A stretch of 12,867 bases of DNA from CAYGWX01 sp964353855 [NCBI: uncultured bacterium] (lineage in GTDB: Bacteria > Edwardsbacteria > CAYGWX01): assembly GCA_964353855.1 (NCBI GenBank), contig CAYGWX010000071.1, positions 1 to 12,867 of the forward strand, given 5' to 3'. Below the pieces are notes generated by a model. The model was given only the letters and a program-made list of their open reading frames with translations. It did not search any database and was not told the DNA's origin. Shown here one piece after another: positions 5,725-12,731 of the stretch (position 1 is the first letter of the stretch; the number at the start of each line of letters is the position of its first letter). The position numbers and the translations under genes are program-made.

Positions 5725-7956
5725 TCACGCCGCGGCCCTGCCTTTCAAGGCCTCGAGCCTCCGGCCGGAAGCCTCTTCGAGGTTCTTGGCCAGGAACAGG
5801 TGGTCGCCCAAGAGCCTGAAGAAATCCTCCTTGCGGAGCTCGAGGAGCTCGCAGGCAGTCTCGGCCCTGACCGTGGCCGTTCTCGGAACGTCCAGCAAGA
5901 GGGCGATCTCCCCGAAGTAGTCCCCCTCCTTGAGCCGGGCGACCTCGTGGGGCTCTACCCCCTTCCCCTGGACCAGGACCCGGCAGGCGCCCTCCCTGAT
6001 CAAGAAGAAGGAATCCCCGATCCCTCCCTGCTTGATCACATCCGTTTCCGGGGGAACGCTCCGCGGGATGAGTTTGGAAGCCAGGAGGCCCACCTGGGCG
6101 GGAGGGAGCTCAGAGAACAGGGGGAGCTTGAACAGAAAGCCCCGGTTCTGGATCAGCCGGTCCACCTTTTCGGCGATCCCCACCTTGAACCCGACCAGGG
6201 CCTCGAAATCCGAGCGGTCCAGGCTGAAGAGCCGGCCGTCGGAGAGGGCGGTGACCGTGGCCGTGCGAGGGATGTGCTTGACGAGCGCGATCTCCCCGAA
6301 GGAGTCGAGCGGCCCGAGGGTCGCTACCGCTTGCTCATGGCCCAACTCGTCCCGCACCGAGACCTTGACCCGGCCGTGCTGGATGACGTAGAAGCGATCC
6401 CCCTTCTCGCCCTGGCGGATCAGGATTTCGCCGTGGCGCATGGAGCGGGACCTCAAGCGGACCGCGACGGCCTTGCGGTCTTCAGGCGGAAGGTCCGCCA
6501 AGAGGGCCACGGAGGCGACCAGCTTCTCCCTCTCATCCAGCGAGAGGGGAGTCTCCACGGCCCCCCGGCCCCGCTTCCTTCTTTGGATGTCGGCCTGATG
6601 CCGGATGGCGGCCACGGCCCGGAAGAACCTCCGCCCGATGCGCATGAGGATAGGAAGGGAGAAGAGGACCACGACCGCGATGATCACGAACTTCGTCCCA
6701 CTATCCGAGGTCCTGAGGAACAGCCTCAAGGTCTTATTCACCTTGTGCTGCCAGATCAGGGCCGAGAAGAGGGTGAACCAGGTCGTCCAGACCAGGGCCA
6801 GGAGTCCGAACACGGCGAAGATGCCGTCCTCCCGGGTCCAGGGTTTGTGGCGGGCCAGCTTGGCCCACAGGCCCCGGGTCACGAACGCCAGAGAGCGCCG
6901 GCGCAGGAGCGGGATGTCCAGAGAGTCCATCAGGATGTAGTACCCGTCCAGCTCCAGGAGGGGGTTCAAGTTCATGACCAGGCCGAAGTAGGCCAGGAAC
7001 GCGAAACGGTACAGGAAAGGGTTCAGAGGACAGGCCGGGAAAAATGTCATGACCAGGGAGGCCGTGCCGGCCAGGATGGCGTTGGCATAAGGGCCGGCCC
7101 AGGACACCGCGATCCGGGCGCTCTTCTTCTCCATCCAGATATCCGTGGTGTCCACGAAGGCCGCGGGCATGCCCAGGTAGATCATGAACCCGGCCCGGCG
7201 CACGGTGCGGCCGTAATGCTTGGTGGTCATGGCGTGGGCGGACTCGTGGGCCGTGATCACGATCAGGTTCACCAGGATCACGAAGGGCAGGCCCAGGGCC
7301 AGGGAGTTGTGCGCCCGGAAGAAGGCATAGCGCCCCGTTTGAACGTTCAGGGCGAAGAGGACCCCTCCCAGGAGGGCGACGGAAAGCATCAGGACGGCCA
7401 TCGGCCGGGTGTAGAAGACCCGGAAGAAGCCCTGGTACATCCTCTCGAAAAAGGCGTCCAGCCCCTCGATATTGAACTCGGTGTGCTGGAAGGCCCGGAA
7501 GAGGGTGCCGAGCTTCGCGCCCAGGGTCCGGCGGTTGAGCGCGGATTCGGTCCCGGTGAAGAGGTGGCCGGGGTTCCCTTTCAGGAGATAGGCTTCCCTG
7601 AGCTGCTCCACCAGGCTTCCCAGCCGGCTGAAGGCGAAGGCGCGGAACTTGTGGAAGTAGGCCACCAGGAGCTCCTGCACGCTCTTGTGCCCGTCCATCA
7701 GGCCGTAGAGGTAGAAGTCCTTGGGGGAGAGCCGGAGGTAGGTCTCCTCGGCGGGATTCTTGAGCACGTAGTAGTGCTCCCCGCCGCGGCCGTCCTGGCG
7801 CCGGAACTCGTAGTCCGGGATGGCCGCGGGCCTCGCCTTGGCGAAGTCCAGTCGGTCCCCGAGGAGCTTCCAGAGCCCGGGCGTCCCGCTCTGCGGGACG
7901 AGATTGGGGGCCTGCTCTTTAAGCCTGTTCCAGAAAGAGGTCTTGTTTTGTTCCAA
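5725..7956 (-). CDS. PqqD-like / M50 intramembrane metalloprotease / tandem cyclic-nucleotide-binding domain fusion
   Basis: A 743-residue multidomain membrane protein. Residues about 62-126 resemble a PqqD-like winged-helix domain (YYVLKNPAEETYLRL, LMDGHKSVQELL), the type that binds leader peptides. Residues about 184-440 are an M50 (site-2 protease type) core: TAHESAHAMTTKHYG holds the HExxH zinc site (H237, E238, H241), and NLNPLLELDGYYIL holds the third ligand (D337 in LDG). This wording is close to YydH-type putative peptide zinc metalloproteases. Residues about 485-600 and 605-725 are two cyclic-nucleotide-binding domains, each with an intact phosphate cassette (FGEIALVKHIPRTATV with R564; FGEIALLLDVPRTATV with R692). 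The start is TTG at 7956, since an in-frame stop lies just upstream and no ATG occurs before residue 87; no good ribosome site is seen. A promoter lies at 7988-8017. I infer a second-messenger-gated protease; its substrate is unknown. Confidence 0.93.
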   Translation of the reverse strand: MEQNKTSFWNRLKEQAPNLVPQSGTPGLWKLLGDRLDFAKARPAAIPDYEFRRQDGRGGEHYYVLKNPAEETYLRLSPKDFYLYGLMDGHKSVQELLVAYFHKFRAFAFSRLGSLVEQLREAYLLKGNPGHLFTGTESALNRRTLGAKLGTLFRAFQHTEFNIEGLDAFFERMYQGFFRVFYTRPMAVLMLSVALLGGVLFALNVQTGRYAFFRAHNSLALGLPFVILVNLIVITAHESAHAMTTKHYGRTVRRAGFMIYLGMPAAFVDTTDIWMEKKSARIAVSWAGPYANAILAGTASLVMTFFPACPLNPFLYRFAFLAYFGLVMNLNPLLELDGYYILMDSLDIPLLRRRSLAFVTRGLWAKLARHKPWTREDGIFAVFGLLALVWTTWFTLFSALIWQHKVNKTLRLFLRTSDSGTKFVIIAVVVLFSLPILMRIGRRFFRAVAAIRHQADIQRRKRGRGAVETPLSLDEREKLVASVALLADLPPEDRKAVAVRLRSRSMRHGEILIRQGEKGDRFYVIQHGRVKVSVRDELGHEQAVATLGPLDSFGEIALVKHIPRTATVTALSDGRLFSLDRSDFEALVGFKVGIAEKVDRLIQNRGFLFKLPLFSELPPAQVGLLASKLIPRSVPPETDVIKQGGIGDSFFLIREGACRVLVQGKGVEPHEVARLKEGDYFGEIALLLDVPRTATVRAETACELLELRKEDFFRLLGDHLFLAKNLEEASGRRLEALKGRAAA

Positions 7957-7987
7957 ACCGAGCCGGGTTTTTTAAAGTAAGACTTTT

Positions 7988-8017
7988 AGTATATCACCTT
8001 CCGAGCGTCCTTGTCAA
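7988..8017 (-). promoter_or_regulatory. Sigma70-type promoter of the metalloprotease gene
   Basis: On the minus strand TTGACA (8017-8012) and TATACT (7993-7988) are 18 bases apart. Transcription would start near 7981, about 25 bases before the TTG codon. The strong promoter contrasts with the poor ribosome site and rare start codon, so control may lie in translation. Confidence 0.75.
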
Positions 8018-8033
8018 TTCAAAGTCCTTGAAT
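8017..8033. promoter_or_regulatory. Possible operator dyad touching the -35 element
   Basis: ATTCAA (8017-8022) and TTGAAT (8028-8033) form a perfect inverted repeat with a five-base spacer, and its first base is the first base of the minus-strand TTGACA. Its position suits a regulator that contacts or blocks RNA polymerase. It does not match the TGTGA-N6-TCACA site of CRP. Confidence 0.4.
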
Positions 8034-8087
8034 CGAAGGAACCCTTAGAACCTCAGTGGCCGTCCAACCATCGAACGGTCTGATTAT

Positions 8088-8687
8088 CTACCAGTTGTAA
8101 TGGCTTCCGACCGAGAACTGGATTCCGGAAACGTCGTTGGGGACCCCGCCCCAGTCCACGTCGGCCTTCTGGCTCCGGAAGCGCAGGTCCAGGTCCAGGC
8201 GGAAATGCTCGCTCGTGGCGAGCTCATACCCGGCGAAGAGTTCAACCAACGGGGCATTAGCGTTCTCTTTGAACCCGGTGATCTTCCAGGTCAGGCGCGA
8301 GCCCCCGGCCCCGAGCCCGAAATAGGGGGTGGCCTTGTCCCACAGCCGCCAGCGCGCGGAAAACAGGCCGGAGAGGACGGACTCGGTGAGGATGCCGGTG
8401 TCCAGGATATTCCCCTGCCGGTCGTACACGGCAAAGAGGTTCTGGTTCCGGCCCTGGACGTACTCCACGCCTCCCAGGAGGTCGAGGTGCTTGCGGATCG
8501 AGAGGCCCAGGTCCCCTCCGCCTCCGATGAAGGAATCCATGCCCTCGCGCGAGGCCTTCTTGGTGGGCACCTGGATGGCCATCCTGAGCCCGGCCCGGAA
8601 GGGATGGTCATCTTGGTCAAGGGCGAAAGCGGAGCCGGTCATGAGGGTTAGGAGGAGGGTCGCGATGCATGCTCTATCAGGTCTCAT
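8088..8687 (-). CDS. Small outer-membrane beta-barrel protein
   Basis: A 199-residue protein with a signal peptide (residues 1-22, ending SAFA). Alternating polar and hydrophobic stretches suit beta strands: FRAGLRMAIQV, GGDLGLSIRKHLDLLGGVEY, SGLFSARWRLW, TPYFGLGAGGSRLTWKI, LVELFAGYEL, FRLDLDLRFRS and the end GIQFSVGSHYNW. The last residue is Trp, the kind of terminal aromatic signal that barrel proteins use for assembly into the outer membrane. Size and strand number fit an eight-stranded OmpA/OmpW/OmpX-like barrel. The ATG at 8687 lies four bases after the stop of the GH9 gene, and its ribosome site (GAGGTGA) includes that stop codon, so translation is coupled. No clear terminator is seen after it. 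A role in uptake or surface display linked to glucan degradation is inferred only from the coupling. Confidence 0.85.
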   Translation of the reverse strand: MRPDRACIATLLLTLMTGSAFALDQDDHPFRAGLRMAIQVPTKKASREGMDSFIGGGGDLGLSIRKHLDLLGGVEYVQGRNQNLFAVYDRQGNILDTGILTESVLSGLFSARWRLWDKATPYFGLGAGGSRLTWKITGFKENANAPLVELFAGYELATSEHFRLDLDLRFRSQKADVDWGGVPNDVSGIQFSVGSHYNW

Positions 8688-8691
8688 GAAC

Positions 8692-10779
8692 TCACCTCAA
8701 AAGGGTCATCTTCTCGGTTTTGGAGGCCTTGCCGGAAACAAGGCGCACAAAGTAGATACCGACCGGAACGCTTTGTTCAGGCGACCAGACCAAGTCGTGC
8801 TTTCCCGCGTTCAGGAGGCCTTTGGTTAAGGTCGCGATCCGTCTTCCCGTGAGGTCGTAAACGGCGATGTCAACGGCTCTTTCCTCTTTAAGAGAGAAGG
8901 TGATCGCCACAGACCGGGTTCCCGGATTGGGGGAGACTTTGAGCTCAAAGGCGAACGCCTTCTTTTCCGGGGTCTCCTCCGCGATGCCGACCGCGCCCGG
9001 CCTCATGAAGAACGAGCCCAGGCAGAGGTAGGACCCCGTGTAATAAATTCCCACCTCGTTCACCTCCCAGGACTTACGGTTCCCCGTGTCCTCGTAGTGC
9101 CAGTCGCGGTAGAAACGGTGGTAGTACACCTGGTTCGAGGGCGGGGTCTGATTCCCGGAATAGTATCTATTGGGCCCCCCGACCACCAGCCCGGGGGCCG
9201 TTCCGTAGGTGGAAGTCTGGTTATCCACGGAGTAATAGGGATAGAAAGGCTCCACGACCGAGGCTGGCTTGCCGTCATACAGCGAGGAGCCATAACAGAA
9301 CCAACCATGATAACCCTGGAACACGGAGTGCTCCCCTCCGTACCCGGCCATGTTGGTCTGGTAGAGCATGTTCATGGCGTTCAGCCCGTTCAGGTAATGC
9401 CAGTAGGCGAGGGCCTGGTTCCAGCATTCCTGAACGGTGTGGCTCCCGGTTACGCCCAGGAGGATGCCCATGCGGAGCATGATCCCGTATTCCGCCTTGT
9501 ACTGATTGGAGGACCAGCAGTAGTGCCCGGGGATGAGCCCGGAAAGGTAGTTGTCGTTGTACCCGAACACGGCGTCGATCCCCTGACCCATGGAGTTGCG
9601 CATGTTCGTGACCACAGCCGGGGTCGCGCCTGGGGTCTGGCAATAGGCCCAGACCCCGTAGTTGATGATCTCACTAGGGTTCATCCACCAGTTCAGCCAC
9701 TGGTTTGATTTGTAATTGTTGACGTAGGTCCGCGCCGCGCTGATCGTGGTGTCCATGCGGAAGATCTCGGCCGCGGCCCAGAGCTTGGCGTCCGACAGGG
9801 TGTCGTTGGCCGGGATCTGGGACCAGGCCCAGGCCCGTCGCGCGGCGTTGGCCAAAGTGTCGGCGAAAGCCGTCTGTCCGATGGAACGGAAGACCCTTGA
9901 GACATGGGCGCAGTCCGCGATGAAGTAGGGGGCGGAGTTCTTGGTGGCGTTCAGGTAGAACCGTGTGGTGGTGTCCGTGGAGGGCGGGCTTCCCGCGCTG
10001 TAGATGAAGCTGTAGGAGTGGATGCGCTCCAGGACCGAGGAATCCGGCCGCTGCATTTTTAAGAGCCACTGAAGCTCGAACTTGAGCTCGTCCAGGAGAT
10101 CCGGGACGCCATTCCCGCTCTCCGGGATGTTGGTCTGGTTGTCCACGAACCGGGTGGGGTTGAGCTCGTAGGCGGTCATCAAGTACCAGGTGCTCTGGTC
10201 CCAGACGTATTTGTTGTAGTCTCCCGCGTCGTGCCAGCCCCCGGAGAGGTTCAAGCGTCCCCAGTTCCGGCCTCCGGGCTGCTCTAAAGTATTTTTGGCC
10301 GCGGCGGTGTCCTTCAGGTGGCAGGCCCCCAGGTCGCTCCAGTTCCCGGCGTATTGGCTGGTCTTGGGGACCCCGCAGCGCTGGTAGTAATAGGATTTCA
10401 GGGAGACGAGGACCGGGAGATTGTATATGGAGTCGTTGATCGCGAACCGGTAGGATTGGCCCAGGGAAGTCACGTTGAGCTGATAGGTCCCCGCGGTCTG
10501 GAACGGGGTGAAGTCCACCCACCAGATGGAGTCCCCGGACACGGTGTTGTCGTAGCCCCGGAACGTGATAGAGCCCCCGTTCTGGGGGATGCGGTACACG
10601 ACCCCTCCCAGGGTGTCCTGCACCTCCACGGTCGAGCCCGGATTGCTCGTGAAAATAGCCACCTTGGGGTCCGTGGGCCGGTAACCGTAGTGGTCGCACT
10701 TGATGTGCCGGGAGACGGCCCCGAGCACGGGGAGCGCTGTCCCGGCACAGAGCAAGAAAATAATAAATCCTTTTTTCAT
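8692..10779 (-). CDS. Secreted glycoside hydrolase family 9 enzyme (cellulase-like) with type IX-like sorting tail
   Basis: A 695-residue protein. Residues 1-21 are a signal peptide. Residues about 23-117 resemble the immunoglobulin-like domain preceding many GH9 catalytic domains (HIKCDHYGYRPTDPKVAIF). The catalytic domain spans about 125-595: SGGWHDAGDYNKYV carries the two aspartates (D184, D187) that activate water in inverting GH9 enzymes, PESGNGVPDLLDELKFELQW is a family hallmark, GLVVGGPN is typical, and WEVNEVGIYY carries the catalytic acid E575. The usual H-x-R after the YVVGFG-like segment is not evident (H491 is followed by Gly-Trp), so specificity may deviate. Residues 613-695 are a Por-type sorting domain (VSPNPGTRS, YDLTGRRI, VPVGIYFVRL). 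It hydrolyses beta-1,4-glucan or related polymers outside the cell (family inference). The ATG at 10779 has AAAGGAG; a promoter lies at 10807-10835. It is coupled to the barrel gene at 8088-8687. Confidence 0.94.
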   Translation of the reverse strand: MKKGFIIFLLCAGTALPVLGAVSRHIKCDHYGYRPTDPKVAIFTSNPGSTVEVQDTLGGVVYRIPQNGGSITFRGYDNTVSGDSIWWVDFTPFQTAGTYQLNVTSLGQSYRFAINDSIYNLPVLVSLKSYYYQRCGVPKTSQYAGNWSDLGACHLKDTAAAKNTLEQPGGRNWGRLNLSGGWHDAGDYNKYVWDQSTWYLMTAYELNPTRFVDNQTNIPESGNGVPDLLDELKFELQWLLKMQRPDSSVLERIHSYSFIYSAGSPPSTDTTTRFYLNATKNSAPYFIADCAHVSRVFRSIGQTAFADTLANAARRAWAWSQIPANDTLSDAKLWAAAEIFRMDTTISAARTYVNNYKSNQWLNWWMNPSEIINYGVWAYCQTPGATPAVVTNMRNSMGQGIDAVFGYNDNYLSGLIPGHYCWSSNQYKAEYGIMLRMGILLGVTGSHTVQECWNQALAYWHYLNGLNAMNMLYQTNMAGYGGEHSVFQGYHGWFCYGSSLYDGKPASVVEPFYPYYSVDNQTSTYGTAPGLVVGGPNRYYSGNQTPPSNQVYYHRFYRDWHYEDTGNRKSWEVNEVGIYYTGSYLCLGSFFMRPGAVGIAEETPEKKAFAFELKVSPNPGTRSVAITFSLKEERAVDIAVYDLTGRRIATLTKGLLNAGKHDLVWSPEQSVPVGIYFVRLVSGKASKTEKMTLLR

Positions 10780-10806
10780 GGGTCTCCTTTGTATGAGGGC
10801 CTTTTA

Positions 10807-10835
10807 ATATTACGACGAATAGGGGAAGATGTCAA
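10807..10835 (-). promoter_or_regulatory. Sigma70-type promoter of the GH9/barrel unit
   Basis: On the minus strand TTGACA (10835-10830) and TAATAT (10812-10807) are separated by 17 bases. Transcription would begin near 10800, giving a leader of about 20 bases with AAAGGAG before the ATG at 10779. Confidence 0.75.
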
Positions 10836-10849
10836 GGCCGTTCGCCGAA

Positions 10850-10878
10850 AGAAAAGGACGAAGCCGCTTTAGCTTCGT
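10850..10878 (-). terminator. Probable intrinsic terminator of the DUF4424-like gene
   Basis: ACGAAGC (10858-10864) and GCTTCGT (10872-10878) form a perfect seven-base-pair stem with a seven-base loop. On the minus strand it is followed by CCTTTTCTTT. It lies about 95 bases beyond the stop at 10973 and just upstream of the GH9 promoter, so it separates the two units. The interrupted T run makes it weaker than the one at 2478-2511. Confidence 0.6.
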
Positions 10879-10972
10879 TCTTTATTGCAATTAGGGTTAG
10901 AACTCTCGATCTCCGTCCAAGAGATGATCTTCTCCTACAGGGTCTCGAGGAGGTCCCTGCTCGGTCTCATCG

Positions 10973-12430
10973 TTATTTTTTATATCCTTTGGTTGTATGT
11001 AGCCAGTCCAAATAGTGCCTGGCCTCCGTGCCACCTATGGCATGTGGGTGGGAAGCGGCTTGTTCCAAATAGGTGATACCTTTGGCGGTATCCCCGGCAA
11101 CAAGCATCGTTGTTCCCATGGCCTCCAGAACGCTGGCCAGACGGTTTGTATCTACCTTCGCCATTTGCTTTGTTCGGTCCAGTTCTCTTTGGAAACATCG
11201 CATGGCGCCGGTGGTATTGCAGACGGAAAGATAAGATCCCCCCAACCGTGGCCATTCTTGAAAATAAGTTGAAGTGTCCCAGGCGGCTTTGAAGTAATCC
11301 TCGACGGCCTTCAGACTCCTTACATACCGCCCTGTGTCAGGGTAAGCCTTCCGGAGCCAAGGTCCGTAGGTTGTGTCGTTTGGGTTTTTGAACTGTTCAG
11401 GTACGTTCAGAGCCTCGTTGATATCCCAGAGGATCAAACCCTTCCGCCAACCTCCCAGGGACGTTATGAACCGCGTAGCAGCACCGTTGGTGTCCCCTTT
11501 TGTGAGGGCAAATCGGTAAAGGACCTTATCCTTCATAGGTCCCTCGGGCATTCGGGAAAGTAGCAGGGTTTCGAGTTCGTTCGGCTCGTGCGCAAAGCAC
11601 TCCGGACGAATCCAAACTCCTCCTTCCGTATCCCGTATCATCTCTTGCCGATAGGTTTCAATGATCTCTAAATGTTGAAACAGGGTCTTCGGCTTGATGG
11701 CCTTTCGTTTGAGCATTTGTAATGAAGCATTGAACCACTGCAGGACATGTTCATTGGCAAGGATTTCAATATCGGAGTCCGGTTCAAATGCTTTGAGGGT
11801 CCAAGTGCATTGATCGGCGTCTATCCGATAGCCCGGTGGGGAAATGCCCATCAGGCAATCTTTCGGAAGGCCATGAACGATGATCTCCGCTGTTCCGATC
11901 GGCCCTTTCCAGACCTTCCCGGTTCTAAGGATGTATCGGATCAGCCGGCATTTTTCCGCGTAATAGATGCCCTTGAAATGATAACAGTTTCTTACAGTAC
12001 GGGTCTGACCCGAATTAAATTTTGTCTGCCAGGTTAGCACTCGTTTGTGCTTAAGGTCGGGATATACAGGTGAAGGGAGCCCTGTTTTTACCTGTATCGG
12101 GACTTTCCTCCCGTCCACCCAGGCTCGGAAGCCAAGCACCGTGGGCCCGATATCCGTGATTCCTGGAGGGTTGAAATCGTCTTCGTCCGGGAATCCCATC
12201 AGCACATTTGTTGCTTCTCCGGTGTTATGTAGAACGTACTGGCAGTCAGCTTCAAACCAATCCCTTTGAGGATCGTAGCGGATGATAACCCGTTCCTCCG
12301 TCATCTCGACCTGGTCGTTCCGAATAGGCCAGACCGTCCGCCCTTCCCCGTGATATGAGGCTCCATCCGGGTACACCGGCAGGGTGGCAATAGTTATGAA
12401 AATAAGTCCACAGTAGAAGGTCTTATTCAT
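10973..12430 (-). CDS. Secreted DUF4424-like protein with helical, possibly TPR-like C-terminus
   Basis: A 485-residue protein with an N-terminal signal peptide (about residues 1-22, hydrophobic FYCGLIFITIATLPVY). Residues about 34-225 resemble DUF4424-type domains: NDQVEMTEERVIIRYDP, an alternating beta-rich part with VLMGFPDEDD, then FRAWVDGRKVPI and YILRTGKVWKGPIGTAEI. The remainder is mostly helical; near the end VLEAMGTTMLVAGDTAKGIT and YLEQAA look like one TPR-type unit. The family has no known function. The ribosome site before the ATG at 12430 is poor. The codons look less GC-rich than those of the other genes, which may hint at a different history. It is a single-gene unit between its own promoter (12460-12488) and terminator (10850-10878), and it diverges from the GNAT-like gene on the right. 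Confidence 0.8.
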   Translation of the reverse strand: MNKTFYCGLIFITIATLPVYPDGASYHGEGRTVWPIRNDQVEMTEERVIIRYDPQRDWFEADCQYVLHNTGEATNVLMGFPDEDDFNPPGITDIGPTVLGFRAWVDGRKVPIQVKTGLPSPVYPDLKHKRVLTWQTKFNSGQTRTVRNCYHFKGIYYAEKCRLIRYILRTGKVWKGPIGTAEIIVHGLPKDCLMGISPPGYRIDADQCTWTLKAFEPDSDIEILANEHVLQWFNASLQMLKRKAIKPKTLFQHLEIIETYRQEMIRDTEGGVWIRPECFAHEPNELETLLLSRMPEGPMKDKVLYRFALTKGDTNGAATRFITSLGGWRKGLILWDINEALNVPEQFKNPNDTTYGPWLRKAYPDTGRYVRSLKAVEDYFKAAWDTSTYFQEWPRLGGSYLSVCNTTGAMRCFQRELDRTKQMAKVDTNRLASVLEAMGTTMLVAGDTAKGITYLEQAASHPHAIGGTEARHYLDWLHTTKGYKK

Positions 12431-12459
12431 AAGGCAACTTCATTTAACTCAACCCTTTA

Positions 12460-12488
12460 ACCTTACCACGACCGCCTGGAAAAGTCAA
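12460..12488 (-). promoter_or_regulatory. Likely promoter of the DUF4424-like gene
   Basis: On the minus strand TTGACT (12488-12483) and TAAGGT (12465-12460) are 17 bases apart. The -10 box is poor, but the -35 region sits in a 15-base block, GGAAAAGTCAAGCCC on the plus strand (12478-12492), that is identical to the block at the -35 of the propeller promoter (2455-2469). Confidence 0.55.
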
Positions 12489-12527
12489 GCCCGTTATTAC
12501 GTAAATAGACTGAAGCGGCTGTCCCCC

Positions 12528-12546
12528 CTTCTCCCGTAGGGAGAAG
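12528..12546. repeat. Short perfect hairpin
   Basis: CTTCTCCC (12528-12535) and GGGAGAAG (12539-12546) pair perfectly around GTA. It resembles the core of common CTTCTCCC/GGGAGAAGG intergenic palindromes and is similar in type to the element at 5286-5343. No T run follows. Confidence 0.55.
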
Positions 12547-12570
12547 AGAGTACAACCTGCCCAGGAGCTG

Positions 12571-12658
12571 AGGGAGGTAACAGGGAGGAATCAGGAAGGG
12601 ATCAAGGAGGGTTGTGGGCGTGCAATGGGCGTCCAGCGGGTGTGCAGTGGGCGTGCAA
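12571..12658. repeat. Array of eight degenerate 11-base tandem units
   Basis: Read in steps of 11 from 12571 the units are AGGGAGGTAAC, AGGGAGGAATC, AGGAAGGGATC, AAGGAGGGTTG, TGGGCGTGCAA, TGGGCGTCCAG, CGGGTGTGCAG and TGGGCGTGCAA. They fall into two subfamilies of four; the fifth and eighth are identical. A G-rich core keeps phase throughout. Units stop at 12658, where GCCTTCGATCC no longer fits. Confidence 0.7.
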
Positions 12659-12693
12659 GCCTTCGATCCCGATCCCCGGTCCCTTCCCTGGCC

Positions 12694-12723
12694 TTGCAAA
12701 TTTGTCCCCTTTTGGGCTAAACT
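12694..12723 (+). promoter_or_regulatory. Candidate promoter of the GNAT-like gene
   Basis: TTGCAA (12694-12699) and TAAACT (12718-12723) are 18 bases apart. Transcription would start near 12730, one or two bases before the ATG at 12732, so the mRNA would be leaderless or almost so. This agrees with the lack of a convincing ribosome site, but both boxes are imperfect. Confidence 0.4.
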
Positions 12724-12731
12724 TTTAGGCG

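Larger units (their letters stand above)
12431..12731. other. Divergent intergenic region
   Basis: About 300 bases between two divergent genes hold, from left to right, a promoter for the leftward gene (12460-12488), a short perfect hairpin (12528-12546), an array of 11-base units (12571-12658), and a candidate promoter for the rightward gene (12694-12723). The open frame across 12463-12699 is not convincing as a gene because part of it simply translates the repeat. Confidence 0.65.

Noticed and set aside
5701-7980. A 759-codon open frame on the plus strand, longer than the protease gene
   Set aside because: It is the antisense shadow of the M50 gene. Its translation is a monotonous mix of Glu, Gly, Pro, Gln and Arg without any domain, whereas the minus strand shows clear protease and nucleotide-binding motifs.
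9674-10699. A 341-codon open frame on the minus strand
   Set aside because: Another frame inside the GH9 gene; the GH9 frame has signal peptide, catalytic motifs and tail.
12463-12699. A 78-codon open frame in the divergent intergenic region
   Set aside because: Its first part translates the 11-base array and it overlaps the promoter of the DUF4424-like gene; it has no ribosome site or recognisable motif.
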